Part shown: positions 1 to 6,546 of the stretch, piece after piece
How positions within the stretch are numbered: position 1 is the stretch's first letter
Layout: each line of letters begins with the position of its first letter
From: an uncultured Chloroflexota bacterium
Lineage (GTDB): Bacteria; Chloroflexota; Dehalococcoidia; Lucifugimonadales; CAJWER01
Direction of reading: 5' to 3'
Assembly: GCA_913030785.1 (NCBI GenBank)
Contig: CAJWER010000060.1
Coordinates: 1 to 14,376 of the forward strand
Length of the DNA: 14,376 bases
The notes under the pieces: generated by a model
Seen by the model: only the letters and a program-made list of their open reading frames with translations
What the model was told of the DNA's origin: nothing
Databases searched by the model: none
Translations under genes and position numbers: made by a program

Positions 1-1
1 C

Positions 2-61
2 GAGCCAGAACCCGAGCCCGAGCCTGAGCCCGAGCCCGAGCTTGAGCCCGAGCCCGAGCCC
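2..61 (+). repeat. Imperfect hexanucleotide GAGCCC coding repeat (Glu-Pro)
   Basis: Ten tandem six-base units close to GAGCCC run from base 2 to 61, with single-base variants such as GAACCC, GAGCCT and GAGCTT. They encode a Glu-Pro repeat in the frame ending at 115. The repeat starts before the window edge, so its full copy number is unknown. Such tracts can change length by slippage, always in multiples of two residues. Confidence 0.85.
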
Positions 62-115
62 GCGGTGGACGCCGATGCAAGTGACAAAGGGTCTGAGGAA
101 AAGGACGAACAGTGA
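2..115 (+). CDS. C-terminal end of the gene before rplN, probably ribosomal protein uS17 (5' end outside window)
   Basis: An open frame enters the window at base 2 and stops at TGA 113-115. The visible 37 residues are nine Glu-Pro pairs and one Glu-Leu pair, then a short acidic tail (AVDADASDKGSEEKDEQ). No part of the folded domain is inside the window. The gene directly upstream of rplN is normally rpsQ (uS17), so this is most likely an acidic, disordered C-terminal extension of uS17. That identity rests on position only. Its stop overlaps the rplN start in a GTGA, which suggests translational coupling. An unrelated gene ending here cannot be excluded. Confidence 0.6.
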   Translation, partial: EPEPEPEPEPEPELEPEPEPAVDADASDKGSEEKDEQ

Positions 116-480
116 TCCAGATATATTCCAGACTAAAGGTCGCGGATAACTCCGGGGCCCGGACGATAAGCTGCATTGGAGTTCCTGGCGGCAGCGGGCG
201 TCGTTACGCACGACTTGGTGATGTCATCGTGGCATCTGTGAAAGAGGCTGTGCCGGCTTCGGCTGTGCGCAAAGGGGAGGTAGTCAGGGCGGTCATCGTC
301 CGTGCCAAGAAGCCTCATCGTAGGCCCGACGGCTCACACATTCGATTCGACGAAAATGCGGCAGTCATCATCAATGAGGATCGCATGCCGCGTGGGACGC
401 GCATATTCGGCCCGGTTGCGCGGGAACTGCGAGACAAGGACTTTATGCGCATCGTGTCCCTGGCCCCGGAGGTGCTCTAA
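112..480 (+). CDS. rplN: 50S ribosomal protein L14 (uL14)
   Basis: This is uL14, a 23S rRNA-binding protein on the interface side of the 50S subunit near bridge B8. The product is 122 residues, the usual length, and begins MIQIYSRLKVADNSGAR, the family signature; a conserved RAKKPHRRPDGSHIRFDENA block follows around residues 64-83. The GTG start overlaps the upstream stop as GTGA, with AAGGA at 101-105 giving a plausible ribosome-binding site. The stop lies one base before the rplX start. Nothing is missing and the gene looks intact. Confidence 0.97.
   Translation: MIQIYSRLKVADNSGARTISCIGVPGGSGRRYARLGDVIVASVKEAVPASAVRKGEVVRAVIVRAKKPHRRPDGSHIRFDENAAVIINEDRMPRGTRIFGPVARELRDKDFMRIVSLAPEVL
468..472 (+). 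promoter_or_regulatory. Shine-Dalgarno site for rplX
   Basis: GGAGG sits inside the last codons of rplN, nine bases before GTG 482. It decides the rplX start in favour of this GTG rather than upstream in-frame codons, which would overlap rplN extensively. Confidence 0.75.
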
Positions 481-481
481 G

Positions 482-799
482 GTGAAACTTCGAACCAGTG
501 ATAATGTACTCATAATCAAGGGTCGCGATCGGGGCAAGCAGGGCTCCATCACGCAGGTACTCCTGGACAAGCAAAAGGTGATTGTCGAGGGAGTAAACGT
601 CGTAGTGCGCCATACCAAGGCCACCGGGACGGTCAGGCAGGCGGGCATCATCCAAAAGGAGATGCCTATGCACTCCGCCAACGTGATGCTTATCTGCACG
701 CACTGCAACCGCCCTACGAGGGTAGGATCCAGAAGACTCGCAGATGGGACGAAAGCACGAGTGTGCACCCGTCAAGGGTGTCAGGAAGTGATCGAGTGA
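482..799 (+). CDS. rplX: 50S ribosomal protein L24 (uL24), zinc-ribbon form
   Basis: uL24 is an early assembly initiator of the 50S subunit that binds 23S rRNA near the exit tunnel. The product is 105 residues from GTG 482. The KOW motif lies at the N terminus (around VLIIKGRDRGKQGSI), followed by KVIVEGVNVVVRHTK and the GIIQKEMPMHSANVML block. The C-terminal part carries Cys72, Cys75, Cys95 and Cys100 (C-x2-C-x19-C-x4-C), the zinc-binding pattern seen in uL24 of several phyla and absent from E. coli. The start is set by GGAGG nine bases upstream and by family length; an open frame reaching back to 302 is not part of the protein. The stop overlaps rplE as GTGA. Confidence 0.96.
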   Translation: MKLRTSDNVLIIKGRDRGKQGSITQVLLDKQKVIVEGVNVVVRHTKATGTVRQAGIIQKEMPMHSANVMLICTHCNRPTRVGSRRLADGTKARVCTRQGCQEVIE

Positions 800-1575
800 C
801 CACCGAAAACGACAAAGATAACGAGCAGACCGAGGCTCCGAAGCCGGCAAAGGCTCGCCGTACCACCAAAGACGGCGCAAAAGCTAAGCCCAAAACGGTC
901 GCTAAAAGTAAGGCGAAGGCCAAGAGCACTCGTGCGCCTCGAGGAAAGGCTAAGGCTGCGGCTTCGGCAACCAACGACGTCGCAAAAGTCGCGCCTGAGC
1001 CACTAGCCGTGCCGCGACTACTCACGAGATACAGGGACGAAGTAGCGGGCACCCTTATCAAGGAGTTCGAGTACAGAACGCCGATGCAAGTGCCTCGATT
1101 GACCAAGATACTCCTGAACATAGGGATTGGGGCCGAGGCCATTCAGAACTCAAAGGCGATAGAGAGTGCCAGTCGCGACCTGATGCTTATTTCTGGCCAA
1201 CATCCGATCACGACGCGCGCGCGCAAATCGATCGCGGCGTTCAAGGTTAGAGAAGGAATGCCGATGGGGTTGACGGTCACCCTCCGGAATCGCAGGATGT
1301 ACGAGTTCTTCGACAGGCTTGTCAGTTCCACGTTGCCGCGCATCCGGGACTTCCGCGGAGTGTCGAGGGAGTCTTTCGATGGTCGTGGCAACTACGCCCT
1401 TGGGATCAGTGAGCAGGTCATATTCCCTGAGATCGAATATAATTCGGTAGATCGAATCAGGGGACTACAGGTGGTGGTGGTTACCTCCGCCAATACAGAT
1501 CGCGAAGGTCTCAGACTCCTGGAGTTGCTTGGAGTGCCATTTGCGCGGTCCGAGGAAGAATTAGCAGTGGCGTAA
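796..1575 (+). CDS. rplE: 50S ribosomal protein L5 (uL5) with a long basic N-terminal extension
   Basis: uL5 binds 5S rRNA with uL18 and bL25 in the central protuberance and contacts P-site tRNA. Residues from about 72 to 259 are a normal uL5: RLLTRYRDEV, MQVPRLTKILLNIGIG, SGQHPITTRARKSIAAFK, REGMPMGLTVTLRNRRMYEF and DFRGVSRESFDGRGNYALGI. Ahead of this lies about 70 residues of low-complexity sequence with 14 Lys, 4 Arg and 16 Ala, resembling histone H1 tails; typical uL5 is about 180 residues. The GTG start overlaps the rplX stop (GTGA) and has AGGAAG at 783-788. A start inside the extension cannot be excluded, but no equally good site is evident before the core, and the extension has no stop. 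It is probably disordered and binds rRNA (inference). Confidence 0.95.
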   Translation: MTTENDKDNEQTEAPKPAKARRTTKDGAKAKPKTVAKSKAKAKSTRAPRGKAKAAASATNDVAKVAPEPLAVPRLLTRYRDEVAGTLIKEFEYRTPMQVPRLTKILLNIGIGAEAIQNSKAIESASRDLMLISGQHPITTRARKSIAAFKVREGMPMGLTVTLRNRRMYEFFDRLVSSTLPRIRDFRGVSRESFDGRGNYALGISEQVIFPEIEYNSVDRIRGLQVVVVTSANTDREGLRLLELLGVPFARSEEELAVA

Positions 1576-1608
1576 AGCCACCATGCCCTGGAAAAGAGCG
1601 AGGTCGAT

Positions 1609-1794
1609 TTGGCCAAGAAATCCAAAATAGCGAGCTGGAAGAAGCCAAAGCGCTTCGCCGTACGGGAGTACAACCGCTGCAATCGCTGCGGTAGGCCCCG
1701 TGCGTACATACGGCACGTCGGGCTTTGCCGGATATGCTTCAGGGAGTTGGCCCTGGTGGGCATGCTGCCTGGCATCCGCAAGGCTAGTTGGTAA
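1609..1794 (+). CDS. rpsN: 30S ribosomal protein S14, type Z (uS14, zinc form)
   Basis: uS14 assembles late into the head of the 30S subunit and binds 16S rRNA. The product is the short 61-residue zinc form, with Cys24, Cys27, Cys40 and Cys43 (C-x2-C-x12-C-x2-C) and the end PGIRKASW. TTG 1609 is used as start: the next residues AKKSKIASWKK match the family N terminus, a purine-rich AGAGCGAGG lies just upstream, and the nearby ATG at 1583 is out of frame. Position between rplE and rpsH is the standard one. Type Z indicates an ancestral zinc-dependent ribosome; a zinc-free paralogue could exist elsewhere in the genome. Confidence 0.96.
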   Translation: MAKKSKIASWKKPKRFAVREYNRCNRCGRPRAYIRHVGLCRICFRELALVGMLPGIRKASW

Positions 1795-1818
1795 AGTGCG
1801 GCGGGCTTAGGAGATAGT

Positions 1819-2220
1819 ATGGCGGTAACAGATCCAATAGCAGACATGCTGACGCGCGTTCGGAACGCAATATCAGCTCACCATGACACGGTGGGGATGC
1901 CGACATCCAAAACCAAAGTGGCCTTGGCGAAGATCCTCAAAGAAGAGGGCTTCATCGAGGACTACACGGTTGCCAAAGGCTCCGGACCTCAGGGGGAGTT
2001 GAAGGTGGCCCTTCACTACCGTGGCGAGGGGGACTCGGCCATCTCCGGCATTAAGCGCGTGAGCAAGCCGGGACTTCGGGTGTATGTCGGAAAAGGCGAG
2101 ATTCCACGCTTCTATGGGGGACTAGGAGTGGCTATTCTCTCCACCTCCAAGGGTGTGATGACCGGAAAACAGGCGCGGACTGAAGGTGTCGGCGGAGAGG
2201 TGCTGTGCCATGTCTGGTGA
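1819..2220 (+). CDS. rpsH: 30S ribosomal protein S8 (uS8)
   Basis: uS8 binds helix 21 of 16S rRNA and organises the central domain of the 30S subunit. In E. coli it also represses spc-operon translation. The product has 133 residues. It starts MAVTDPIADMLTRVRNA, the conserved N terminus, and ends with the conserved signature around GGLGVAILSTSKGVMT and the final EVLCHVW. AGGAG eight bases before the ATG supports the start. The rplF gene follows after 12 bases. No S8-type repressor site was recognised in the surrounding mRNA. Confidence 0.97.
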   Translation: MAVTDPIADMLTRVRNAISAHHDTVGMPTSKTKVALAKILKEEGFIEDYTVAKGSGPQGELKVALHYRGEGDSAISGIKRVSKPGLRVYVGKGEIPRFYGGLGVAILSTSKGVMTGKQARTEGVGGEVLCHVW

Positions 2221-2232
2221 GGAGTCGACGTT

Positions 2233-2781
2233 ATGTCGAGAGTAGGGTCCCAGCCTATACCGGTGCCCAGTGGCGTCGATGTCTTGATCAGCGGCAACGA
2301 GGTCACTGTAAAAGGTCCGAAGGGTAAGCTGCAGCAGCGGTTCGACCCGGATATGATCTTGAGCGAAGAAAATGGCGTGGTCCAGGTCGGACGTCCGACT
2401 GACCAGCGCCAACATCGAGCGCTCCATGGCCTGACCAGAACCCTCGTCGCAAATATGATTCAAGGTGTCAACGAGGGGTATGTGAAGACACTGGAGTTGG
2501 TGGGAATCGGCTATCGTGCCCACCAGTCTGGCAAAAACGTTTCCTTAAGCGTCATGCTCAGTCACACTGTGGAGGTGGAGGCGCCTCCAGGTATTGAGCT
2601 AACCGTTGAAGGAGCCAATATCGTTCGCGTAAGTGGGGCGGATAAGCAGGCGGTTGGACAAGTGGCCGCCACGATGAGGGCCGTGCGCCCGCCAAATGCC
2701 TACACCGGCAAAGGCATCCGCTACCAAGGCCAGCAGATTAAGCTGAAGCCGGGCAAGAGTGCCAGGAGGGCGCTAGAGTAA
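2233..2781 (+). CDS. rplF: 50S ribosomal protein L6 (uL6)
   Basis: uL6 sits near the factor-binding region of the 50S subunit and supports the sarcin-ricin loop area. The product is 182 residues, the usual size, with the two repeated domains visible: MSRVGSQPIPVPSGVDV and TVKGPKGKL at the N terminus, then VEGANIVRVSGADKQAVGQ and the C-terminal signature NAYTGKGIRYQGQQIKLKPGKS. Translation starts at ATG 2233 behind a GAGGAG. Its TAA shares the last base with the rplR ATG (TAATG), so rplR is probably translated by reinitiation. Confidence 0.97.
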   Translation: MSRVGSQPIPVPSGVDVLISGNEVTVKGPKGKLQQRFDPDMILSEENGVVQVGRPTDQRQHRALHGLTRTLVANMIQGVNEGYVKTLELVGIGYRAHQSGKNVSLSVMLSHTVEVEAPPGIELTVEGANIVRVSGADKQAVGQVAATMRAVRPPNAYTGKGIRYQGQQIKLKPGKSARRALE

Positions 2782-3152
2782 TGGTGAGGGGAACCAAAAC
2801 AAACAAGTTTAGGCGGAACGCCCGCCACATCAGGGTCCGACGCCGCATCAAAGGGATATCGGCACGACCACGACTAGCTATCTTCAGGAGTCTGAGCCAC
2901 GTATACGCTCAGGTGATCGACGATACTCAGGGGATAACGCTGGTCGCTGCGTCTAGTCTTGAGAGCGACGTTCGCACTCAAGTGGACGGCAAGCCAAAAG
3001 TGGAAGTATCCAAGCTTGTGGGTGCTCTTGTAGCACGTCGGGCTGTCGAAAAGGGCGTGTCTACCGTTGTATTTGACAGGGGGGGGCACAAGTATCACGG
3101 ACGAATCAAAGCCCTCGCCGATGCAGCGCGACAGGGAGGTCTAATTTTCTGA
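2781..3152 (+). CDS. rplR: 50S ribosomal protein L18 (uL18)
   Basis: uL18 binds 5S rRNA and, with uL5, docks it in the central protuberance. The product is 123 residues with a basic N terminus (TNKFRRNARHIRVRRRIKG), the RPRLAIFRSLSHVYAQVIDD block and the signature VFDRGGHKYHGRIKALADAAR near the C terminus. The start overlaps the rplF stop and its stop overlaps the rpsE start (TGATG). A run of eight G at 3079-3086 lies in the FDRGG segment; the frame is correct across it, so it shows no frameshift here. Confidence 0.97.
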   Translation: MVRGTKTNKFRRNARHIRVRRRIKGISARPRLAIFRSLSHVYAQVIDDTQGITLVAASSLESDVRTQVDGKPKVEVSKLVGALVARRAVEKGVSTVVFDRGGHKYHGRIKALADAARQGGLIF

Positions 3153-3712
3153 TGGTTGGACGCCGACAATCAGGACGCCAGGGCAGAGACACCGATGATG
3201 GTGGTATCACAGAGAGAGTCGTTAAGATCTCCAGGGTCTCGAAGGTCCACAAGGGCGGTCGTCATCTCAGCTTTAGCGCCCTCGTGGTCGTTGGTGATGG
3301 AGAGGGACGCGTTGGCCTAGGCTTGGGCAAGGCCTTAGCAGTGCCGGACGCTGTTCGGAAAGGCGGGGTCAACGCTCGCAAAAACATGATTAAAGTGCCG
3401 TTGACCGGCAGCACTATACCCCACGAAATCGTCGTTCGGTATGGAGCTGCTGAAGTGATGCTCCGCCCAGCCCCTCCGGGAACGGGCGTTATCGCAGGCG
3501 GTTCTGTCAGGGCGGTGGTTGAGTTGGCGGGGGTGAAGGACATCACCACGAAGGCTCGCCGCAGCACCAATCCAATCAATAGCGTCAAGGCGACTTTCAA
3601 GGGTCTGTCGATGCTCAGGGACGTAGAGACCGAGCTGGCAAAGCGTAGGCAGCTGGTAGAGTCTCCCCCCCCTCCGCGTCGGCAGTCACGACAGTCCCAG
3701 CGACGGCGATAG
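3152..3712 (+). CDS. rpsE: 30S ribosomal protein S5 (uS5)
   Basis: uS5 lies at the mRNA entry site of the 30S subunit and contributes to decoding fidelity and mRNA unwinding. The product is 186 residues. The N-terminal domain carries ERVVKISRVSKVHKGGRHLSF and VVVGDGEGRVGLGLGKA. The C-terminal domain carries RPAPPGTGVIAGGSVRAVVE and the block around STNPINSVKATFKGL. The last 20 residues are an unusual Pro then Arg/Gln-rich basic tail (PPPPRRQ onward), encoded in part by a run of eight C at 3665-3672. Start overlaps the rplR stop; rpmD follows after 15 bases. Confidence 0.97.
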   Translation: MVGRRQSGRQGRDTDDGGITERVVKISRVSKVHKGGRHLSFSALVVVGDGEGRVGLGLGKALAVPDAVRKGGVNARKNMIKVPLTGSTIPHEIVVRYGAAEVMLRPAPPGTGVIAGGSVRAVVELAGVKDITTKARRSTNPINSVKATFKGLSMLRDVETELAKRRQLVESPPPPRRQSRQSQRRR

Positions 3713-3727
3713 AGGAGAGCCGCAGCT

Positions 3728-3919
3728 ATGGGCAAGATTACCGTCACACTCAAAAAAAGCGTAATTGGCTTTCCCCGGGACCAACGCGGGACCGTCGCGG
3801 GACTAGGGCTTCGCAAGCTCCACCAGACAGTGGAGCACGAAGACACCGCGACCATCCGCGGCATGGTAAACAAAATTATCCATTTGGTAGAGGTCACAGA
3901 GATCCCTGCCAAGAAGTAG
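3728..3919 (+). CDS. rpmD: 50S ribosomal protein L30 (uL30)
   Basis: uL30 is a small 23S rRNA-binding protein on the solvent side of the 50S subunit. The product is 63 residues: MGKITVTLKKSVIGFP, then QRGTVAGLGLRKLHQTVEHED and RGMVNKIIHLVEV, which cover the whole family domain. ATG 3728 is preceded by AGAGGAG. It sits between rpsE and rplO as usual. The 91-base gap after it is among the longer ones inside the cluster and holds a hairpin. Confidence 0.95.
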   Translation: MGKITVTLKKSVIGFPRDQRGTVAGLGLRKLHQTVEHEDTATIRGMVNKIIHLVEVTEIPAKK

Positions 3920-3925
3920 TCGCTC

Positions 3926-3948
3926 GTTCTCAAGTACAAATTGAGAAC
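3926..3948 (+). other. Short RNA hairpin between rpmD and rplO
   Basis: GTTCTCAA (3926-3933) and TTGAGAAC (3941-3948) form a perfect eight-base stem with a seven-base loop, just after the rpmD stop. No run of T follows, so it does not look like an intrinsic terminator. It could be a processing or stability element, or a weak regulatory structure ahead of rplO. Function is unproven. Confidence 0.35.
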
Positions 3949-4010
3949 ATTGATGACCAACCGATTTGCCCGCAGACTGTTGGGCAGTGGAGACGATTCC
4001 GAGAACAACT

Positions 4011-4460
4011 ATGAAACAGCACGAATTATCATCGCCGAGAGGCGCCAGAAAGACCCGCAAGAGGGTCGGTCGAGGAGACGGTAGCGGTAACGGTAGCTTC
4101 TCCGGTAGAGGGATGAAGGGACAAAACTCCCGGAGCGGCGGCGGCGTGCGCCCCGGATTTGAGGGCGGCCAGCTAGCGTTGATCAAGGGGCTTCCCACGA
4201 TGAGGGGGTTCACCAATAGATTCCGCAAGGAGTTTAGCGTCGTCAACCTTGACAGTCTGTCGAGGTTCGACGTTGACAGCGAAGTCACAATCCAGGCCAT
4301 GCTTGGTAAAGGCCTGATCAGGGATGCAAAGGTCCCAGTGAAGATTCTTGGTCGAGGTGAGGTGGCGGGCCCCCTGACTGTCGAGGCGCACCGATTCTCG
4401 GATTCGGCTCGACAGAAAATTGAGGCGGCAGGCGGAGTTGTGAAGGAGATCGCCGAGTGA
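4011..4460 (+). CDS. rplO: 50S ribosomal protein L15 (uL15)
   Basis: uL15 binds domain II of 23S rRNA and is needed late in 50S assembly. The product is 149 residues from ATG 4011, starting MKQHELSSPRGARKTRKRVGRG, with the glycine-rich GSFSGRGMKGQNSRSGGG segment that threads into rRNA, then GFEGGQLALIKGLPTMRGF. The C-terminal domain includes VKILGRGEVAGPLTVEAHRFS and the final AAGGVV. An in-frame TTG at 3966 would add 15 residues without family support, so ATG 4011 is preferred; its ribosome-binding site is weak. The stop overlaps secY as GTGA. Confidence 0.96.
   Translation: MKQHELSSPRGARKTRKRVGRGDGSGNGSFSGRGMKGQNSRSGGGVRPGFEGGQLALIKGLPTMRGFTNRFRKEFSVVNLDSLSRFDVDSEVTIQAMLGKGLIRDAKVPVKILGRGEVAGPLTVEAHRFSDSARQKIEAAGGVVKEIAE
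4443..4449 (+). promoter_or_regulatory. Shine-Dalgarno site for secY
   Basis: AAGGAGA lies inside the end of rplO, seven bases before GTG 4457. It supports this GTG as the secY start over later in-frame codons such as the ATG at 4517. Confidence 0.75.
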
Positions 4461-5794
4461 GACAGGCACGGGCCCCGAGGCAATCAGAGGTATCCAGGCC
4501 GCAACTCATCCAGTCGATGATCGACGCGATGCGTGTGCCGGATCTTCGTGCCAAAATTCTTTTCAGCCTGGCTATGCTGGTGGTCTACCGGTTCATATCC
4601 CATGTACCGGTACCGGGTGTCGATCCTCAGGCGCTGTCTCAGGCTTTTGAAGCTAACGCTCTGCTCGGGTTCTTGGATCTGTTCAGTGGCGGTGCTCTAG
4701 TAGGCATGAGTGTGGCCGCGCTGGGAGTCTATCCGTATATTACTGCTTCCATCGTGATGCAGATATTGACGCCTGTGATACCGCAACTCAAGGCTCTATC
4801 CCAGGAGGGAGAGTTCGGACGGCAGCGGATCAACCAGGTTACACACTGGCTGACTATTCCCGTCGCCTTTTTCCAGGCCTGGGGCACGCTAACGTTCCTG
4901 CGTGCGTCTCCTGTGTTCCCCGACGTCCAGTTCGGGCTCAACGTCACCATGATGGCTATGCTCTTCTCGATGGTCGCGGGAACGATGGTGAGCGTATGGC
5001 TCGGCGAGCTCATCACCGAGCGGGGTCTCGGCAACGGCATATCCCTGATAATTTTCGGCGGCATCGTCGCCCGGTTCCCGCAGGTAGTGGGTCGCGGTTT
5101 CCTGGAAAGTGACCAGGCCGCTGGACTGCTTCTGCTCGGTCTGTTCGGGCTTGGGATAATCTACGTGATAGTTATGTTCACTGAGGCCCAGCGTCGGGTA
5201 CCGGTGCAGTATGGACGCAGCGTATTCAGGGGTGGCAAGATGCAGCGCCAGAGCGGTGCCACCTTCCTACCTCTGCGTGTAAATTCAGCGGGGATGATTC
5301 CGTTGATCTTTGCGTCGTCGATGATGATACTGCCTATTACTGTAGCTAGCTACTTTACTACCGGGCTGACCGATAGCATGTTTGTCAGGGCGGCGCGTTT
5401 CTTCTCGGACGCCCTGGACCCGTCAAGGTTCCCATATTTTGCCGGTCTGTTTATCTTGGTGGTCCTGTTCACGTTCTTCTACACGATGATCGTATTCCAA
5501 CAGCAAAATCTCGCAGAGAACCTGCAGAGGAACGGAGGATTCATACCGGGAATACGACCCGGTCGTCCGACTCAGGAGTACCTCAACCGTGTGATCATTC
5601 GGATTACGTGGGCTGGGGCCTTCTTCCTCGGGACCGTCGCAGTGCTGCCATTCTTTGCCAGGATCGCAACGGATGTCCGCGCCCTGACGATTAGCAGCTT
5701 CGGTTTGCTGATCATGGTAGGTGTGGCCCTGGACACGATGAGGCAGCTGGAAGCGCAGCTTATGATGCGTAACTATGAAGGGTTCATCCGCTAG
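4457..5794 (+). CDS. secY: Preprotein translocase channel subunit SecY
   Basis: SecY forms the protein-conducting channel of the inner membrane with SecE and SecG and receives SecA or the ribosome. The product has 445 residues, the usual length, and about ten hydrophobic segments. Recognisable parts are the first helix (LAMLVVYRFISHVPVPGVD) with the plug region after it (LGFLDLFSGGAL), the loop ELITERGLGNGISLIIF, the cytoplasmic loop EAQRRVPVQYGR followed by FLPLRVNSAGMIPLIFASS, and QRNGGFIPGIRPGRPTQEYL. The C terminus, around GVALDTMRQLEAQLMMRNYEGF, is also typical. GTG start, strong Shine-Dalgarno and overlap with rplO make the start secure. The adk gene begins two bases after its stop. Confidence 0.97.
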   Translation: MRQARAPRQSEVSRPQLIQSMIDAMRVPDLRAKILFSLAMLVVYRFISHVPVPGVDPQALSQAFEANALLGFLDLFSGGALVGMSVAALGVYPYITASIVMQILTPVIPQLKALSQEGEFGRQRINQVTHWLTIPVAFFQAWGTLTFLRASPVFPDVQFGLNVTMMAMLFSMVAGTMVSVWLGELITERGLGNGISLIIFGGIVARFPQVVGRGFLESDQAAGLLLLGLFGLGIIYVIVMFTEAQRRVPVQYGRSVFRGGKMQRQSGATFLPLRVNSAGMIPLIFASSMMILPITVASYFTTGLTDSMFVRAARFFSDALDPSRFPYFAGLFILVVLFTFFYTMIVFQQQNLAENLQRNGGFIPGIRPGRPTQEYLNRVIIRITWAGAFFLGTVAVLPFFARIATDVRALTISSFGLLIMVGVALDTMRQLEAQLMMRNYEGFIR

Positions 5795-5796
5795 CT

Positions 5797-6444
5797 GTGA
5801 CTCATCGAGTGATCTTGCTTGGTCCGCCAGGAGCGGGAAAGGGCACGCAGGCGGCCAGGGTAGCTGAGAGCCTGTCTGTGCCGAAGGTCGCCTCGGGCGA
5901 TCTGTTTCGGGATCATCAGGCGAGAGATACTGAGCTTGGGAGGCTGGCCCGCACCTGCATGGAGCGGGGAGACTTGGTTCCCGACGACATTACCATCCGC
6001 ATGGTGATGGAGTGGGTCGAAGCCCACGAAGGTGAGGGCGGTTTCTTACTGGACGGCTTTCCGAGGACCCTGGCCCAGGCCGAGGCGTTGGATCGGGAGA
6101 TGGTGGAGTCAGGTGGGATCGACCGAGCGCTCTATATCAATGTAAATACTGAGGAACTGTACAGGCGTCTGGCGGGCAGATGGATCTGCCGTAGTTGTCA
6201 GACACCGTGTCATGAGCATTCGTCGCCACCGGCGGTGGCTGGCAAGTGTGATCGATGTGGCGGAGATCTCTACCAAAGAGACGATGACAATGCGGAGGCG
6301 GTTCAGAAGAGACTTGGAGTCTTCTTCAAGGAAACCGAACCGCTGGTCCAGTTCTACCGTGAAGCAGGGATTTTGCGAGAAGTAGACGGCGTTGGCACAG
6401 TCGATGGTGTTGGAGCGGCGTTACTAGAGACTGTTGCGGAGTAG
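5797..6444 (+). CDS. adk: Adenylate kinase, zinc-LID form
   Basis: Adenylate kinase interconverts ATP and AMP with two ADP in the cytoplasm and balances the adenylate pool. The product is 215 residues. The Walker A loop GPPGAGKGT is at residues 9-17, the SGDLFR AMP-site motif near 33-38, and DGFPRT at 86-91. The LID domain has Cys131, Cys134, Cys151 and Cys154, a structural zinc site found in many non-enterobacterial enzymes. RDDDNAEAVQKRL follows. It starts with GTG two bases after the secY stop, without a strong Shine-Dalgarno, so translation is probably coupled to secY. The secY-adk-map order is standard for the group. Confidence 0.96.
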   Translation: MTHRVILLGPPGAGKGTQAARVAESLSVPKVASGDLFRDHQARDTELGRLARTCMERGDLVPDDITIRMVMEWVEAHEGEGGFLLDGFPRTLAQAEALDREMVESGGIDRALYINVNTEELYRRLAGRWICRSCQTPCHEHSSPPAVAGKCDRCGGDLYQRDDDNAEAVQKRLGVFFKETEPLVQFYREAGILREVDGVGTVDGVGAALLETVAE

Positions 6445-6546
6445 TGCTCCAAGGTCTTGTGCTGATGCGGAGATATTGGAACTGAAGGAATCGGATCGAG
6501 TGAGACCAGGAGTTAGATCATCGGAAATTCACCGGCACTGGGAACG

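Noticed and set aside
302..481. Upstream extension of rplX to 302
   Set aside because: It overlaps rplN almost entirely, has no uL24 similarity, and GTG 482 has a good Shine-Dalgarno.
6445..6546. Possible small gene or promoter between adk and map
   Set aside because: No open frame with a ribosome-binding site and no convincing -35/-10 pair was found.
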